This document shows, in pieces, positions 16,772 to 24,389 of a stretch of 64,000 nt of DNA. Positions within the stretch are counted from its first letter, which is position 1; each line of letters starts with the position of its first letter. The position numbers and the translations under genes are program-made. The notes under the pieces are model-generated. The model did no database searches, was not told the DNA's origin, and saw only the letters and a list, made by a program, of their open reading frames with translations. Origin of the DNA: a virus; the IMG/VR virus record IMGVR_UViG_3300048592_000962, positions 1 through 64,000 of that record. One strand, 5' to 3'.

Positions 16772-18095
16772 CCTGCGCCTCCTTCTTCTCCAGCAGCTTC
16801 ATGATCACCTCGTACTGGTTGCCCTTCACGTCCGTGCTCTTCTCGCACCCCGTGTGGTCCCTCAACCACTGACGAGCCTTGTCCCGGTCTCCGGAGGTGT
16901 GCTCCATCAGAGCCGCGGACAGCTTCTTCGCCTGGGTCGTCGTGATGGTCTCCGCCTTCGGGTCGGCCAGCACCATGGTCGGCTTGGCCTCCCACGGAGG
17001 GTCGACGTCGTTGAACTCGGGCCCGTTGCCGGTCAGGTCCAGACCAGGCTTCGCCGTGGAGGCCGCAGGAGCCGAGGCAGGAGCCGGAGAAGTCTTCTTC
17101 GCCTCTTCGCGAAGACCCTCTTCGAGCGCCTTCGTCGTCTCCGCTGCGGCAGCGGCGACCGACTCCGGCGTGATGATCGGCGACTCGACCTCGAACGCAT
17201 CGGTGTTCGCGCTGTCCTGCGCTCGACCCTGCCAGAGAAGGCCGGAAGACCCGAGGGCCTGCGCAGCCTTCACGTCTCCACGACGCGCCCGAGCCCGCTG
17301 CATTCGTGCGTCCAGCGTCGATTGCCGAGGAGCGGGAGCGGCGCCCTTGCCCTGCTCCGAGAATGCACGAGCCCACGTGCTCTGCGCGGCAGTCACCTCA
17401 ACGGAGCCGATTGCGGGAAGCGGGTCGGCCCGACGCTGAGGCGGGTCGGCGACGATGACTCCCTTGGCGTCGTCGACGGGACCAGCGATCACCTCGTCGG
17501 CAGAGACGTCGCCGAAGCCGCTGAGGCGAAGGATCGCACGGTTGTAAGCGCGAGTGTCGGCGGTGGCGATGATGTCGTGGCGAGAAATCTTTCCACCACG
17601 CTCCGTCGTGTCGCACCAACCAATCCCCTGCTCAGTCGTGCCCGACGATCCATGCGTTGCCTCATAGACCACGTACGAGTACGTTGCACCAGCATCCTCG
17701 GGCAACCCACGAGTAAGCGTGCGCTTCGCAGTGATCCCTAGCGCTCTCGCGAGCTTCACGATGCCGCTCTTCTTTGGGGTCGCGATGACTTGCGTACTGT
17801 ACTGCTGAGCGTACTTCTCTGCCGAAGACTTGTTTGGCGACACGTACTGCCTCGTCTGACTTCCCTCTCGGTACGCCACCGTGTAGAGGTAGTCGTTCTC
17901 GTCGAGAATCGCGGCGTACAACCGCTGCTTCTCGGCGAAGGCGGCACGAAGCTCAGCGGGGTCGACCACCGGCAACATGACGCCCAGCTCGGCCAGCCGC
18001 TCCTTCGACAGCGTGACGGGAGCCGCGCGTTCGATCGCGCCCGAATGCGACGCAACCTCCGTGAACTCCGCGTCGATGACTTCGTTGTCCTTCAC
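16764..18095 (-). CDS. Candidate single-strand annealing protein, 443 aa
   Basis: GTG 18095 forms GTGA with the previous stop and follows AAGGAGA. The segment 'KSGIVKLARALGITAKR ... GKISRHDIIATADTRAYNRAILRLSGFG' has the layout seen in phage recombination proteins (conserved Lys/Ala-Leu-Gly helix, then TAxTRAxNRAI). The rest is Ala/Pro-rich linker and a C-terminal helical module. It sits directly before the DUF669-like gene, a common pairing. Assignment is by pattern only; a metal-independent DNA-binding role cannot be excluded. Confidence 0.4.
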   Translation of the reverse strand: MKDNEVIDAEFTEVASHSGAIERAAPVTLSKERLAELGVMLPVVDPAELRAAFAEKQRLYAAILDENDYLYTVAYREGSQTRQYVSPNKSSAEKYAQQYSTQVIATPKKSGIVKLARALGITAKRTLTRGLPEDAGATYSYVVYEATHGSSGTTEQGIGWCDTTERGGKISRHDIIATADTRAYNRAILRLSGFGDVSADEVIAGPVDDAKGVIVADPPQRRADPLPAIGSVEVTAAQSTWARAFSEQGKGAAPAPRQSTLDARMQRARARRGDVKAAQALGSSGLLWQGRAQDSANTDAFEVESPIITPESVAAAAAETTKALEEGLREEAKKTSPAPASAPAASTAKPGLDLTGNGPEFNDVDPPWEAKPTMVLADPKAETITTTQAKKLSAALMEHTSGDRDKARQWLRDHTGCEKSTDVKGNQYEVIMKLLEKKEAQGG

Positions 18096-18391
18096 TTCGA
18101 CTTCTCCTTCCTCTTTCGAGGCTTACCAGGCGCCTGTGACTCATCGCGAGTCGCACGCGCGAGCTTCGCCGTCAACGTGGCGTTCACAACGTGGACCGGA
18201 TACTTGGAGACGAAGGCGTCGAGCTGTTTTCGCGACACCCCGATCCAGTTTGCGGACGGCCCCAGGCGCTCGTGTTGCAAGAGCCCGGACTTGATCCAGA
18301 CCCAAACGGTCGATCGATGGACGTTCAGATGCGCCGCCACCTGTGTGGTGGACAGCAGCCCTGCCTCGGACAGGGCTTTGGGTACGGTCAT
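18092..18391 (-). CDS. HTH DNA-binding protein (excisionase/MerR-like), 99 aa
   Basis: ATG 18391 with GAGGAG upstream. 'LLSTTQVAAHLNVHRSTVWVWIKSGLLQHERLGPSANWIGVSRKQLDAFVS' is a winged helix-turn-helix of the HTH_17/excisionase type. The C-terminal tail is strongly basic. It is the first gene after a promoter at 18435-18463 and starts the operon encoding the recombination proteins, so it may regulate that operon. Confidence 0.7.
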   Translation of the reverse strand: MTVPKALSEAGLLSTTQVAAHLNVHRSTVWVWIKSGLLQHERLGPSANWIGVSRKQLDAFVSKYPVHVVNATLTAKLARATRDESQAPGKPRKRKEKSK

Positions 18392-18434
18392 GGGCTCCTC
18401 GCGTTGTCGCGGATGTCAGACAAGGGGAGCCACG

Positions 18435-18463
18435 AGCCTAGTTGGTCGATCGTTGTGGGTCAA
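18435..18463 (-). promoter_or_regulatory. Sigma70-type promoter for the HTH/recombination operon
   Basis: On the minus strand: -35 TTGACC (18463-18458), 17-base spacer, -10 TAGGCT (18440-18435). Transcription would begin near 18428, about 37 bases before the start codon at 18391. The same -10 hexamer occurs in the promoter at 59962-59991. Confidence 0.6.
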
Positions 18464-18479
18464 CAACAATCGACGGACA

Positions 18480-19349
18480 TCACCGGGGGCTGAGCTGGGC
18501 GTACAGCTCCTTGCGCTCGGCGGGCGGGAGGAGGTGTCCGAACGCCTGAAGGAACGCCAGCGGCGGAATGTTGCGTTCCATGGCTCGGGTGAAGCCGGTG
18601 CGGAAGCTGACGTTGCTCTGCTTGCCGGCGAACGATATCGCAATCGGGGCTCGCACGGCTTCGCCTCCCGACACGTCGTACGCGCTCCACACGGGTGTCC
18701 CGGAGGCGGCGTGCTGAAGGATCAGCGATCCCTTCCGAACGCCAGGCCGGACTGCTTTCCCGTCGTCATGCGCGAGGCGGAGGGAACGGGCTCCGTAGGT
18801 GTCGGGGTACTTACCCTGCGACAGGCCGGGCGCGAGCGAGCCTCCGAGCAGGTCTCCGAACGCCTGCTTGAACTGGCTCGCCTTGAACCAGGGGGCGACA
18901 CGGCGCATGGCGTCGGCGGGTCGGTAGAGCGGCTGGCTCTCCCCGTCGATCTCGATCCAAATCGCTCTCTCGATCCCCCACGACCCCGGAGCCTCGACCG
19001 TCTGCGCCTGGAGCTGCTTGGGCGTACCCTTGAGCGTCTCGGAGGCGAACAGGTATCCGTGGCGAATTTCTCTCTTCTTGCGGGCGTTTCGTGTCAGCCG
19101 GCCGAGATGACCGAAGGCGATGTCGACGTCTTCGCGGGGGATGCCCTCTTCGCGAGCGATCTTGTCGAACTGCTTTCGGTTGGGGAACTCGACGACGCCA
19201 GATCCGCGGTCGACGGCGATGCGTCCTCGAAGGCGCGGATCTGAGTCCTTGTGCTCACGTGCGCTGAAGCCAGGCCCGGTGATCGAGCCTCGGCGAGAGG
19301 TGTATCGCTTGCCCCTGCGACTGGTACGACGGTCCATGAGACCGAGCAT
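18480..19349 (-). CDS. Hypothetical protein, 289 aa
   Basis: Starts at 19349 or 19337 (MDRRTSRRGKRY); neither has a clear Shine-Dalgarno site. Very basic N-terminus (RRTSRRGKRYTSRRGS), then a mixed alpha/beta body with no motif I recognise. The reading frame is followed by the promoter of the next operon. Its upstream side borders the 36-bp repeat array at 19379-19602, which would be its 5' leader. Confidence 0.5.
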   Translation of the reverse strand: MLGLMDRRTSRRGKRYTSRRGSITGPGFSAREHKDSDPRLRGRIAVDRGSGVVEFPNRKQFDKIAREEGIPREDVDIAFGHLGRLTRNARKKREIRHGYLFASETLKGTPKQLQAQTVEAPGSWGIERAIWIEIDGESQPLYRPADAMRRVAPWFKASQFKQAFGDLLGGSLAPGLSQGKYPDTYGARSLRLAHDDGKAVRPGVRKGSLILQHAASGTPVWSAYDVSGGEAVRAPIAISFAGKQSNVSFRTGFTRAMERNIPPLAFLQAFGHLLPPAERKELYAQLSPR

Positions 19350-19378
19350 ACCAGCCGCAGGGATGCACGCGAATCATC

Positions 19379-19602
19379 GGCTCGCGCCCCTGGTTTGGGT
19401 GACGAAGCTACCCCGGCTCGCGCTCGCAGTTCGGTTGAAGACACTACGCAGGCTCGCGCACGTAGAACGGATGTCGAATGCCGCTTGGCTCGCAGATGCG
19501 GTTCGGTTGAAGAACCGTTGACGGCTCGCGTATGTAGAACGGATGTCGGATGCCCTATGGCTCGCGGTCACGCTTTGGGTGGAGTGGCATCGCTGGCTCG
19601 CG
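19379..19602. repeat. TIGR-type array 1: six 36-bp dual-spacer units plus end edge
   Basis: Units start at 19379, 19415, 19451, 19487, 19523 and 19559, each exactly 36 bp, with a final edge at 19595. Read on the plus strand, each unit is edge GGCTCGCG (or GGCTCGCA), a 10-base spacer A, an 8-base loop GGNTGNNG, then a 10-base spacer B. Spacer A/B pairs: CCCCTGGTTT/AAGCTACCCC; CTCGCAGTTC/ACACTACGCA; CACGTAGAAC/AATGCCGCTT; GATGCGGTTC/AACCGTTGAC; TATGTAGAAC/GATGCCCTAT; GTCACGCTTT/TGGCATCGCT. Same format as the array beside the Tas-like gene at 24390-25340. Transcribed strand unknown. Confidence 0.85.
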
Positions 19603-19855
19603 CATCGGGCACAGGCGGGAACATCACGTGTAGCAGACTTGTCACCGCTCGCGCCAGCGCATCGTCGCTCATCCTCTTTCGGTGATCACACATCGTCCTT
19701 CGACGGTAGTCCCATGGCGACCACGCGCCACAGTCGAAGCACCAGCGCGGCCTGTTCTCAGCAAGTCGCCGCGCATCGCGCAGGTGGAATTTTACCTGCC
19801 CCCAGTGCCAGTCCTGCTCAGACGCCGCTGCTTTTTTGGTGAGGCTCACAAACAC
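19568..19855 (-). CDS. Zinc-ribbon protein, 95 aa
   Basis: GTG start near 19855 (GTG at 19849 also possible). The core 'RPRWCFDCGAWSPWDYRRRTMCDHRKRM' holds CxxC plus CxH, a small zinc finger. The last ~12 residues run into the 36-bp repeat array, so either the array grew into the gene's 3' end or the stop codon was captured by it. Confidence 0.5.
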   Translation of the reverse strand: MFVSLTKKAAASEQDWHWGQVKFHLRDARRLAENRPRWCFDCGAWSPWDYRRRTMCDHRKRMSDDALARAVTSLLHVMFPPVPDARASDATPPKA

Positions 19856-19856
19856 C

Positions 19857-20228
19857 TCACGGTTTTCGCTCTGCCGCTGTCCTCACGCGCGAGAACAAGA
19901 GGCTGAGTCTTTCGCGCAGGCCGAGCGGGACGGTCATGCGTTTCACGCCGATGCGCCTCGTCGCCCCAAAGAATGGACCATGCGACATTCCGCGCACGGA
20001 GAAGCTTCCTTCGCGCATCTCGCGCACCGAGCGAGCGTGTTCGCCGGTGTCGTCGGGGATGAAGTGGATCGTCAGGCTGACCAGCTGACTATCGTCGCGC
20101 TCGGTCCACGACACCGCTTCGACGGAGCACAGATTGATTCCCATGTAGTTGGGAATGACTGTCAGAGGCAGCGGGCAATCCGAGTCGTCATCCGCCATTT
20201 CGCTCATGGTTCGCAGGAAAGTCTTCAT
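19857..20228 (-). CDS. Hypothetical protein, 123 aa
   Basis: I start at ATG 20228 (MKTFLRTMSEMADDD) because it overlaps the stop of the 29-codon reading frame upstream as ATGA. Beta-rich middle with 'SLTIHFIPDDTGEHA', then a basic C-terminus. No family recognised. Confidence 0.5.
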   Translation of the reverse strand: MKTFLRTMSEMADDDSDCPLPLTVIPNYMGINLCSVEAVSWTERDDSQLVSLTIHFIPDDTGEHARSVREMREGSFSVRGMSHGPFFGATRRIGVKRMTVPLGLRERLSLLFSRVRTAAERKP

Positions 20229-20314
20229 GGTTTCACTGTTGGATGAGGTTGAAATGCACCGAACGCCGCGCCGCCGAGAGCCTTCCAAAGCTTCTCCGGA
20301 ATCTTCGCCTTCAT
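20225..20314 (-). CDS. Tiny protein, 29 aa
   Basis: MKAKIPEKLWKALGGAAFGA... from ATG 20314, preceded by AGGAGC, ending in ATGA over the start of the next gene. It lies 19 bases after the tmRNA 3' end. The amphipathic N-terminal helix is plausible for a real micro-protein or a translational-coupling leader. Confidence 0.4.
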   Translation of the reverse strand: MKAKIPEKLWKALGGAAFGAFQPHPTVKP

Positions 20315-20333
20315 CTGTCTACTAGCTCCTAAC

Positions 20334-20684
20334 TGGTGGACGAGCGGGGATTCGAACCCCGGTCCGCGAGAGCCTCAACACAGTCGTTTACACGCGTATC
20401 AACGTTTGCTTGCGGGGTACGTTGCCAACCCACGAGAGCGACACTGCCGAGCCGCTCTGCGCCTCCACCATCCTGCGTTTATCGGTGCAGGACCCGGTTT
20501 TCCTCGTGCATGACGCCCCTTGAGATCTACGAGGACTCAACCTCAGGGACGCTCACGCAGCCTTCGCTGCGTGAGAGATCGCGTTGTCGTTCGCGTTTCG
20601 TGCAGTCGATTTTTTGAGAGGCCTACGACCATCCTCTGCGTGCGATCTGTGCGTCAATCTCCCACGTCGAAACCGTTCTCGCCC
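20334..20684 (-). ncRNA. ssrA: tmRNA
   Basis: The 5' end GGGCGAG pairs with CTCGTCC at the 3' end (7-bp acceptor), followed by A and an encoded CCA. The diagnostic 5' motif GGTTTCGACGTGGGAG is present, and the T-arm is CGGGGTTCGAATCCCCG. The tag reading frame (20603-20553) starts at GCA after AAAAAATCGACT and encodes ARNANDNAISHAAKAA then TGA. The size (351 nt) is normal for a one-piece tmRNA. The tag ends AKAA rather than the common ALAA. It would rescue stalled ribosomes and tag nascent proteins. Confidence 0.95.
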
Positions 20685-20736
20685 GTAACTCGTCATGCGA
20701 CGAGTAAACACAACCTGCGCCCGCAAAACCCGAAGG

Positions 20737-21222
20737 TCAACTGAACAGGCTTCCTTGCCGCGACGACATAACCGTCTCGCGGATCTTCTGAAACTTGTCG
20801 AGCGCAACGATCGCGTCTCGAATCGCGGACGCATCGGTGACATCCCCCTTGGATTCGAGGAAGGTCGCCGCCTCGCGAAACTGCTTGCGCATGCGCGACG
20901 TCAGAACGGGCTTTGGGACCTTGTCGACCTTGGACGGCAACTGGTCCGTCACGTCGTACTCGTTGACGACGCGCTTGGTCACCGTGCACTCACGCTCGCG
21001 GAGAACCTCGACGACTCCTCGTTCGAGAAGCTCGTTGAGTCGTGCGTGAACGTTGCCGGCCTCACCTCGTCCTCCGCGCGAGGGTCCGAAGGTCTGCGCA
21101 AGCTCCGCAGCGGTGGCGGGCCCCATGTCGTAGAGCTTGGCGTACACGCGCCAGCGCATCTTCGAGAGAAGGCCCTCGCTCTGAATCTGATTGTACACCG
21201 CGACGCTGGTCTTGCGGCTCAT
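20737..21222 (-). CDS. Winged-helix regulator-like protein, 161 aa
   Basis: 'RWRVYAKLYDMGPATAAELAQTFG ... GNVHARLNELLERGVVEVLRERECTVTKRVVNEY' has the helix-turn-helix plus wing layout of MarR/ArsR-type or phage replication-type winged-helix proteins. The C-terminal half is helical (FREAATFLESKGDVTDASAIRDAI). It lies 52 bases before the tmRNA on the same strand. Confidence 0.6.
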   Translation of the reverse strand: MSRKTSVAVYNQIQSEGLLSKMRWRVYAKLYDMGPATAAELAQTFGPSRGGRGEAGNVHARLNELLERGVVEVLRERECTVTKRVVNEYDVTDQLPSKVDKVPKPVLTSRMRKQFREAATFLESKGDVTDASAIRDAIVALDKFQKIRETVMSSRQGSLFS

Positions 21223-21256
21223 GTATGGCTCCTATCTGATGGTTCTCCGATGGCGC

Positions 21257-21535
21257 TCACTGCGGGTCTTTACCACGAATGTCCGCCAACAACTGCGTGA
21301 CGATCGCCGATGGTTGCTGAGCGCGGACCTTGGCTGCCGCCGCAGCGATGTCCTCAAACAATTCGCGCAGCGCTTCCAGTTGCACTTCCGGCACCGCAAG
21401 CCTCGTGAGCATCGCAGCAAACTCTGTTCGGCGTTCCGATCTGCTCATCTTGGCAATATCGCTGGCACGCGAAATACATTCATCCGAGAAGGCGTCGATC
21501 CCCTCGAACGTCCCTGGACTCTTGGAGCGACTCAT
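21257..21535 (-). CDS. Hypothetical helical protein, 92 aa
   Basis: ATG 21535 overlaps the previous stop. Predicted mostly alpha-helical ('EVQLEALRELFEDIAAAAAKVRAQQ'), no motif. Part of the run ending at 20737. Confidence 0.5.
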   Translation of the reverse strand: MSRSKSPGTFEGIDAFSDECISRASDIAKMSRSERRTEFAAMLTRLAVPEVQLEALRELFEDIAAAAAKVRAQQPSAIVTQLLADIRGKDPQ

Positions 21536-21765
21536 CCTTCATCCTTCTTCAACGCGTCACGCAACCAGGTGCGAACCTCGCTGTACGGCGCGGCAACGAA
21601 GTGCAGCCCCGTGTAGGAGGTACCTTCTTGGCAGCGGACCACTGTGATCTCGGGCCGACTTCGGTGGGCCGTGACCGAAACGATGGTCGCTGGGTCGACG
21701 AGGACGCGCTCGTTGTGTTCGAGCGGAAGCTCGATCATGTGACCGACACGCGCAGGCACGGTCAC
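21532..21765 (-). CDS. Hypothetical protein, 77 aa
   Basis: Overlaps both neighbours by 4 bases. Beta-rich: 'VLVDPATIVSVTAHRSRPEITVVRCQEG', similar in feel to small SH3/LytTR-like barrels common in phage operons. No family assigned. Confidence 0.5.
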   Translation of the reverse strand: MTVPARVGHMIELPLEHNERVLVDPATIVSVTAHRSRPEITVVRCQEGTSYTGLHFVAAPYSEVRTWLRDALKKDEG

Positions 21766-22136
21766 GCGGGGTCTCCCATGGCAGCGTGAAGGAACGTGGC
21801 GAGAAGCTGCTTGTCTGCTCCGATCGTGTGACCGTAGATGCAGTTGAACTTCTCTCCGAGGTAGAGCGCGTGGTGAGGCGCGAGAGCCAGCGATTCGCCG
21901 GAGTGCGTGTTGGCCATCGGGAACTCGATTCCCGCATCCAACGACTCCTGGCAGATGTCGATGAACTTGGCCTGAAGCCCGCAGAACTCGATGAACGCGT
22001 GGCAGCCTGTATGCGTGGCGGCTGCGTAGAAGTCCTTGTTGACGGTCCGCATCTTGCGGATCATCTCGCGCATCTCGCCGAGCGAGTGCGCGTGCCCTGG
22101 CAGCTTGTATTCGTCCGGAAGGTGTCGGGTGTTCAT
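21762..22136 (-). CDS. Hypothetical protein, 124 aa
   Basis: ATG 22136. The sequence 'HSLGEMREMIRKMRTVNKDFYAAATHTGCHAFIEFCGLQAKFIDICQ' is helical with His/Cys residues, like the metal- or DNA-binding small phage proteins grouped near recombination genes. Family not recognised. Confidence 0.5.
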   Translation of the reverse strand: MNTRHLPDEYKLPGHAHSLGEMREMIRKMRTVNKDFYAAATHTGCHAFIEFCGLQAKFIDICQESLDAGIEFPMANTHSGESLALAPHHALYLGEKFNCIYGHTIGADKQLLATFLHAAMGDPA

Positions 22137-22162
22137 GGTCTCGTCCTGGTGATGAGGAATGG

Positions 22163-22207
22163 GCCTCTTGGCGGGAATCGAACCCGCCGGGTGCAGCCAG
22201 CAGAGGC
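22163..22207 (-). ncRNA. tRNA-like element with only acceptor and T arm
   Basis: The minus strand reads GCCTCT (22207-22202), a 13-base linker, GGCGGGTTCGATTCCCGCC (an exact B-box T-arm), then AGAGGC (22168-22163) followed by CCA. The ends pair over 6 bp. There is no D-arm or anticodon arm, so it is not a decoding tRNA. It sits just downstream of the parB stop and may be an RNase P/RNase Z processing signal, a mimic of tRNA ends, or a tRNA remnant. Confidence 0.5.
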
Positions 22208-22217
22208 GATGGAATTC

Positions 22218-23081
22218 CTACTTCAGCAGGGCCGTCAGACCCTTGATCCGCTTCGCGCGACCCTCGTCGCCCAGCACCCAGTGCAGGAGGTTCTGAGCGT
22301 CCTCCGAGAGGTTCGCCATGAACTCCTCGTTTTCGATGATCTTGCGCAACACCGGCGTCCCAGGACGGCGCCCGTGCGTGCCCTCCGCGCTCTTGCCGGA
22401 CTTGCGCGCCTGACGCTGACGCTTCGCCTCGGCGACGCCCGTAGCGCCTGCGGCGAGCATCTCGTCGAGCTTCGCGACCTGGTCTTCGCGCTTGAGGTCG
22501 GTCAGCTGAATCGCTGCGGTGAACGTGATCTTCTCCGCTTCGATCGCCTTCTGTACCTTCGCATCGAGGTCGAGAATGCTGAGCAGGTTCTTGATCTGCT
22601 GCTTCGTCAGGCCGAACACGATCGCGAGATCGTCTTCGCCCATGCCCATCCGCATGAGGCGGGCGGCCTTCTTCGCGCGGGTGACGGGATCGTCGTTGCG
22701 GCGCTGCTCGTTCTCGGAGATCGCGATCGCGAACGCGTGGCGATCGTCGGAACGGAGCACGGTCGTCGGAACGAGGATCTCGGGCATCCCCTTTTCCACG
22801 TTCCGACGACTCGCTTCGCGAGCATGGAGGACGCGACGCCGACCCGCCACGACCTCGGGCACGCCGCCGTTCTTGCGAACGGTCACGTTCTCGATGACGC
22901 CGAGAGCCTGGATGTTGCGGATCAGGTTCTCGTCGAGTGGCAGCTTGATGCGCTCGTCGTAGAGCGGGTGCTCCGGACCATCCTGAGTGTCGTGACCGAT
23001 CACGACCAGTTCGTTCGGGTCCATCGCGAACGCGTTGAGGCGCTTGCCGTCGAGTGCGGCGCGGTTTCGCTTCTCTTCCAT
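22218..23081 (-). CDS. ParB-family protein, 287 aa
   Basis: The ParB N-terminal fold is clear: 'VVAGRRRVLHA' (GRRR box, 80-83) and 'SENEQRRNDDP' (123-128 box II), followed by HTH 'GMGEDDLAIVFGLTKQQIKNLLSILDL'. The C-terminus is basic and helical. The length suits a centromere-binding or CTP-switch ParB. No ParA is found in the window, so segregation may use another partner or the protein may regulate transcription or DNA modification. Confidence 0.8.
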   Translation of the reverse strand: MEEKRNRAALDGKRLNAFAMDPNELVVIGHDTQDGPEHPLYDERIKLPLDENLIRNIQALGVIENVTVRKNGGVPEVVAGRRRVLHAREASRRNVEKGMPEILVPTTVLRSDDRHAFAIAISENEQRRNDDPVTRAKKAARLMRMGMGEDDLAIVFGLTKQQIKNLLSILDLDAKVQKAIEAEKITFTAAIQLTDLKREDQVAKLDEMLAAGATGVAEAKRQRQARKSGKSAEGTHGRRPGTPVLRKIIENEEFMANLSEDAQNLLHWVLGDEGRAKRIKGLTALLK

Positions 23082-23111
23082 GCTGTCTCCTGTCTGCTGA
23101 TGTGTGAGTCG

Positions 23112-23423
23112 TCAGAACTTGACGACGACCTGGGTGCTGAGCTTGATCGGTAGCACCTGCCCCCGAATCACGAGCACGTTCTCGATGCCGTTCGTGGGAT
23201 CGAAACCCTCGTCCGAGAGAAGCTTCCCCACTTCCTTCTTCGTCATGACCTGCCCGAGCAGCTTGTACCCCTCGGGGGCGCGGGCCATGACCGCGTCGTC
23301 GCCCTCACCGACCATCTTGTCGACGTACCCCGTGGGAACGAGGACGTAGAGCGGCTTGCGATTGACGACGCGCTTCGGCTTGTCGCCGCCCTGGTTCTCC
23401 GTATTCTCGGTATTCTTGGCCAT
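23112..23423 (-). CDS. Hypothetical protein, 103 aa
   Basis: ATG 23423 (MAKNTENTENQGG) has GGAGG upstream; an upstream extension lacks a ribosome site. Beta-rich small domain 'KPLYVLVPTGYVDKMVGEG ... GYKLLGQVMTKKEVGKLL'. Lies just before parB. Confidence 0.55.
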   Translation of the reverse strand: MAKNTENTENQGGDKPKRVVNRKPLYVLVPTGYVDKMVGEGDDAVMARAPEGYKLLGQVMTKKEVGKLLSDEGFDPTNGIENVLVIRGQVLPIKLSTQVVVKF

Positions 23424-23474
23424 GAAACCTCCGATGCGGAGAGTACGTCGACCGTTCGTGTCTGACAAGCAGAT

Positions 23475-23750
23475 TTATCGTTTGCGCGACCGTTTGTGCG
23501 ACGTCTTGCTTGGCGACACGCTCCCGACCCAGCTCGGTATTTCGAGCGCGCGTGCGGAGTTGCGCGGAGCAACGTTGACGGCGCGAATGAGTTGTGGATG
23601 CGCCGGGTCATGCGACCATCGCACCCGCACAAACATCTGGTCCACCACCTCGACGATCGTGCCGACGTAGAAACACGCATCCCCCGTTGGCGCTTGGCCG
23701 GTGCTGTAGAGGAAAGCGTTGGTGTACTGAACTTCGGTGTTGATGTTCAT
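23475..23750 (-). CDS. Hypothetical protein, 91 aa
   Basis: Start ATG 23750 (MNINTEVQYTNAF). 'ACFYVGTIVEVVDQMFVRVRWSHD' looks like a small beta-barrel; the C-terminus is basic. It is the first gene downstream of the array at 23794-24377, so its mRNA leader may carry that array. Confidence 0.5.
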   Translation of the reverse strand: MNINTEVQYTNAFLYSTGQAPTGDACFYVGTIVEVVDQMFVRVRWSHDPAHPQLIRAVNVAPRNSARALEIPSWVGSVSPSKTSHKRSRKR

Positions 23751-23793
23751 GTTGCGGTTCGCGGTAGCTGAGCGCGTGTAGGCCGTCTTGTTT

Positions 23794-24377
23794 GGCTCGC
23801 GGGGCTCGCGTGGGTGAAGATCGCCTTTCGGCTCGCGTTTCTTTTCGGTGGTAACGGGCAACGGCTCGCGGTTTGGTTCTGGGTGACGATCGCACTCCGG
23901 CTCGCGCTCCTGTTCCGGTTGGCGGGGCTGGCGCGGCTCGCGCTCGCAGTTCGGGTGATGGGACGATGATGGCTCGCGAGTTGTGCTCGGTGGAGGGTGT
24001 TCTGACGGCTCACGACGAGGTAGCGGGTGTCGTAGGGGGGGGGAATGGTTCGCGTCGCGCTTTTGGGTGGGGACAGATGGCTGGCTCGCGTGGTCGATTC
24101 GGGCGTCATACCGTCTTGGCTCGCGCGCTTAGGTTGGGTGTCGGTCAAGTCACGGCTCGCAGCGCTTGTTCGGTGGTCGTTGGGAGATCGGCTCGCGGGG
24201 TGATCGTGGGTGACGGGGCACTCTCGGCTCGCGGCTGCGCTATGGGTGAGGTTCGCCACATGGCTCGCGTCGCGCGTTCGGTGGTCGTATCGCAGATGGC
24301 TCGCGTCATGCCTTTGGTGGCCGTAGTGTCGTCGGCTCGCGCGATGGTTCTGGTTGCCGAGTTCTTCGTGGCTCGCG
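23794..24377. repeat. TIGR-type array 2: sixteen dual-spacer units plus end edge
   Basis: Units begin at 23794, 23830, 23863, 23899, 23935, 23971, 24007, 24047, 24083, 24118, 24154, 24190, 24226, 24262, 24298 and 24334, with a last edge at 24370-24377. Thirteen are exactly 36 bp; the others are 33, 40 (a G9 run in spacer B) and 35. Each reads edge GGCTCGCG, 10-base spacer A ending in a pyrimidine, 8-base loop GGNKGNNG, 10-base spacer B. Spacers differ from unit to unit while edge and loop are kept. Example pairs: GTTTGGTTCT/ATCGCACTCC, CGCTTAGGTT/GTCAAGTCAC, CGATGGTTCT/AGTTCTTCGT. It ends 12 bases from the Tas-like stop codon. This is the format of tandem interspaced guide RNA arrays, not of CRISPR. 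Confidence 0.9.
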
Positions 24378-24389
24378 CGCCTTGGTGAC

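Noticed and set aside
19374-19685. Open frames across array 1
   Set aside because: Same effect of the 36-base period; no start signals or protein features.
22163-22207. Complete tRNA gene
   Set aside because: D-arm and anticodon arm are absent.
23794-24377. CRISPR array
   Set aside because: Conserved blocks are only 8 bases, spacers about 10, two per unit, and no cas genes; the format fits TIGR arrays instead.
23747-24388. Long open frames on both strands across the 36-bp array (about 170 residues each)
   Set aside because: A 36-base period keeps frames open by chance. The encoded residues are not conserved between units except where the DNA blocks force ASR/ARA.
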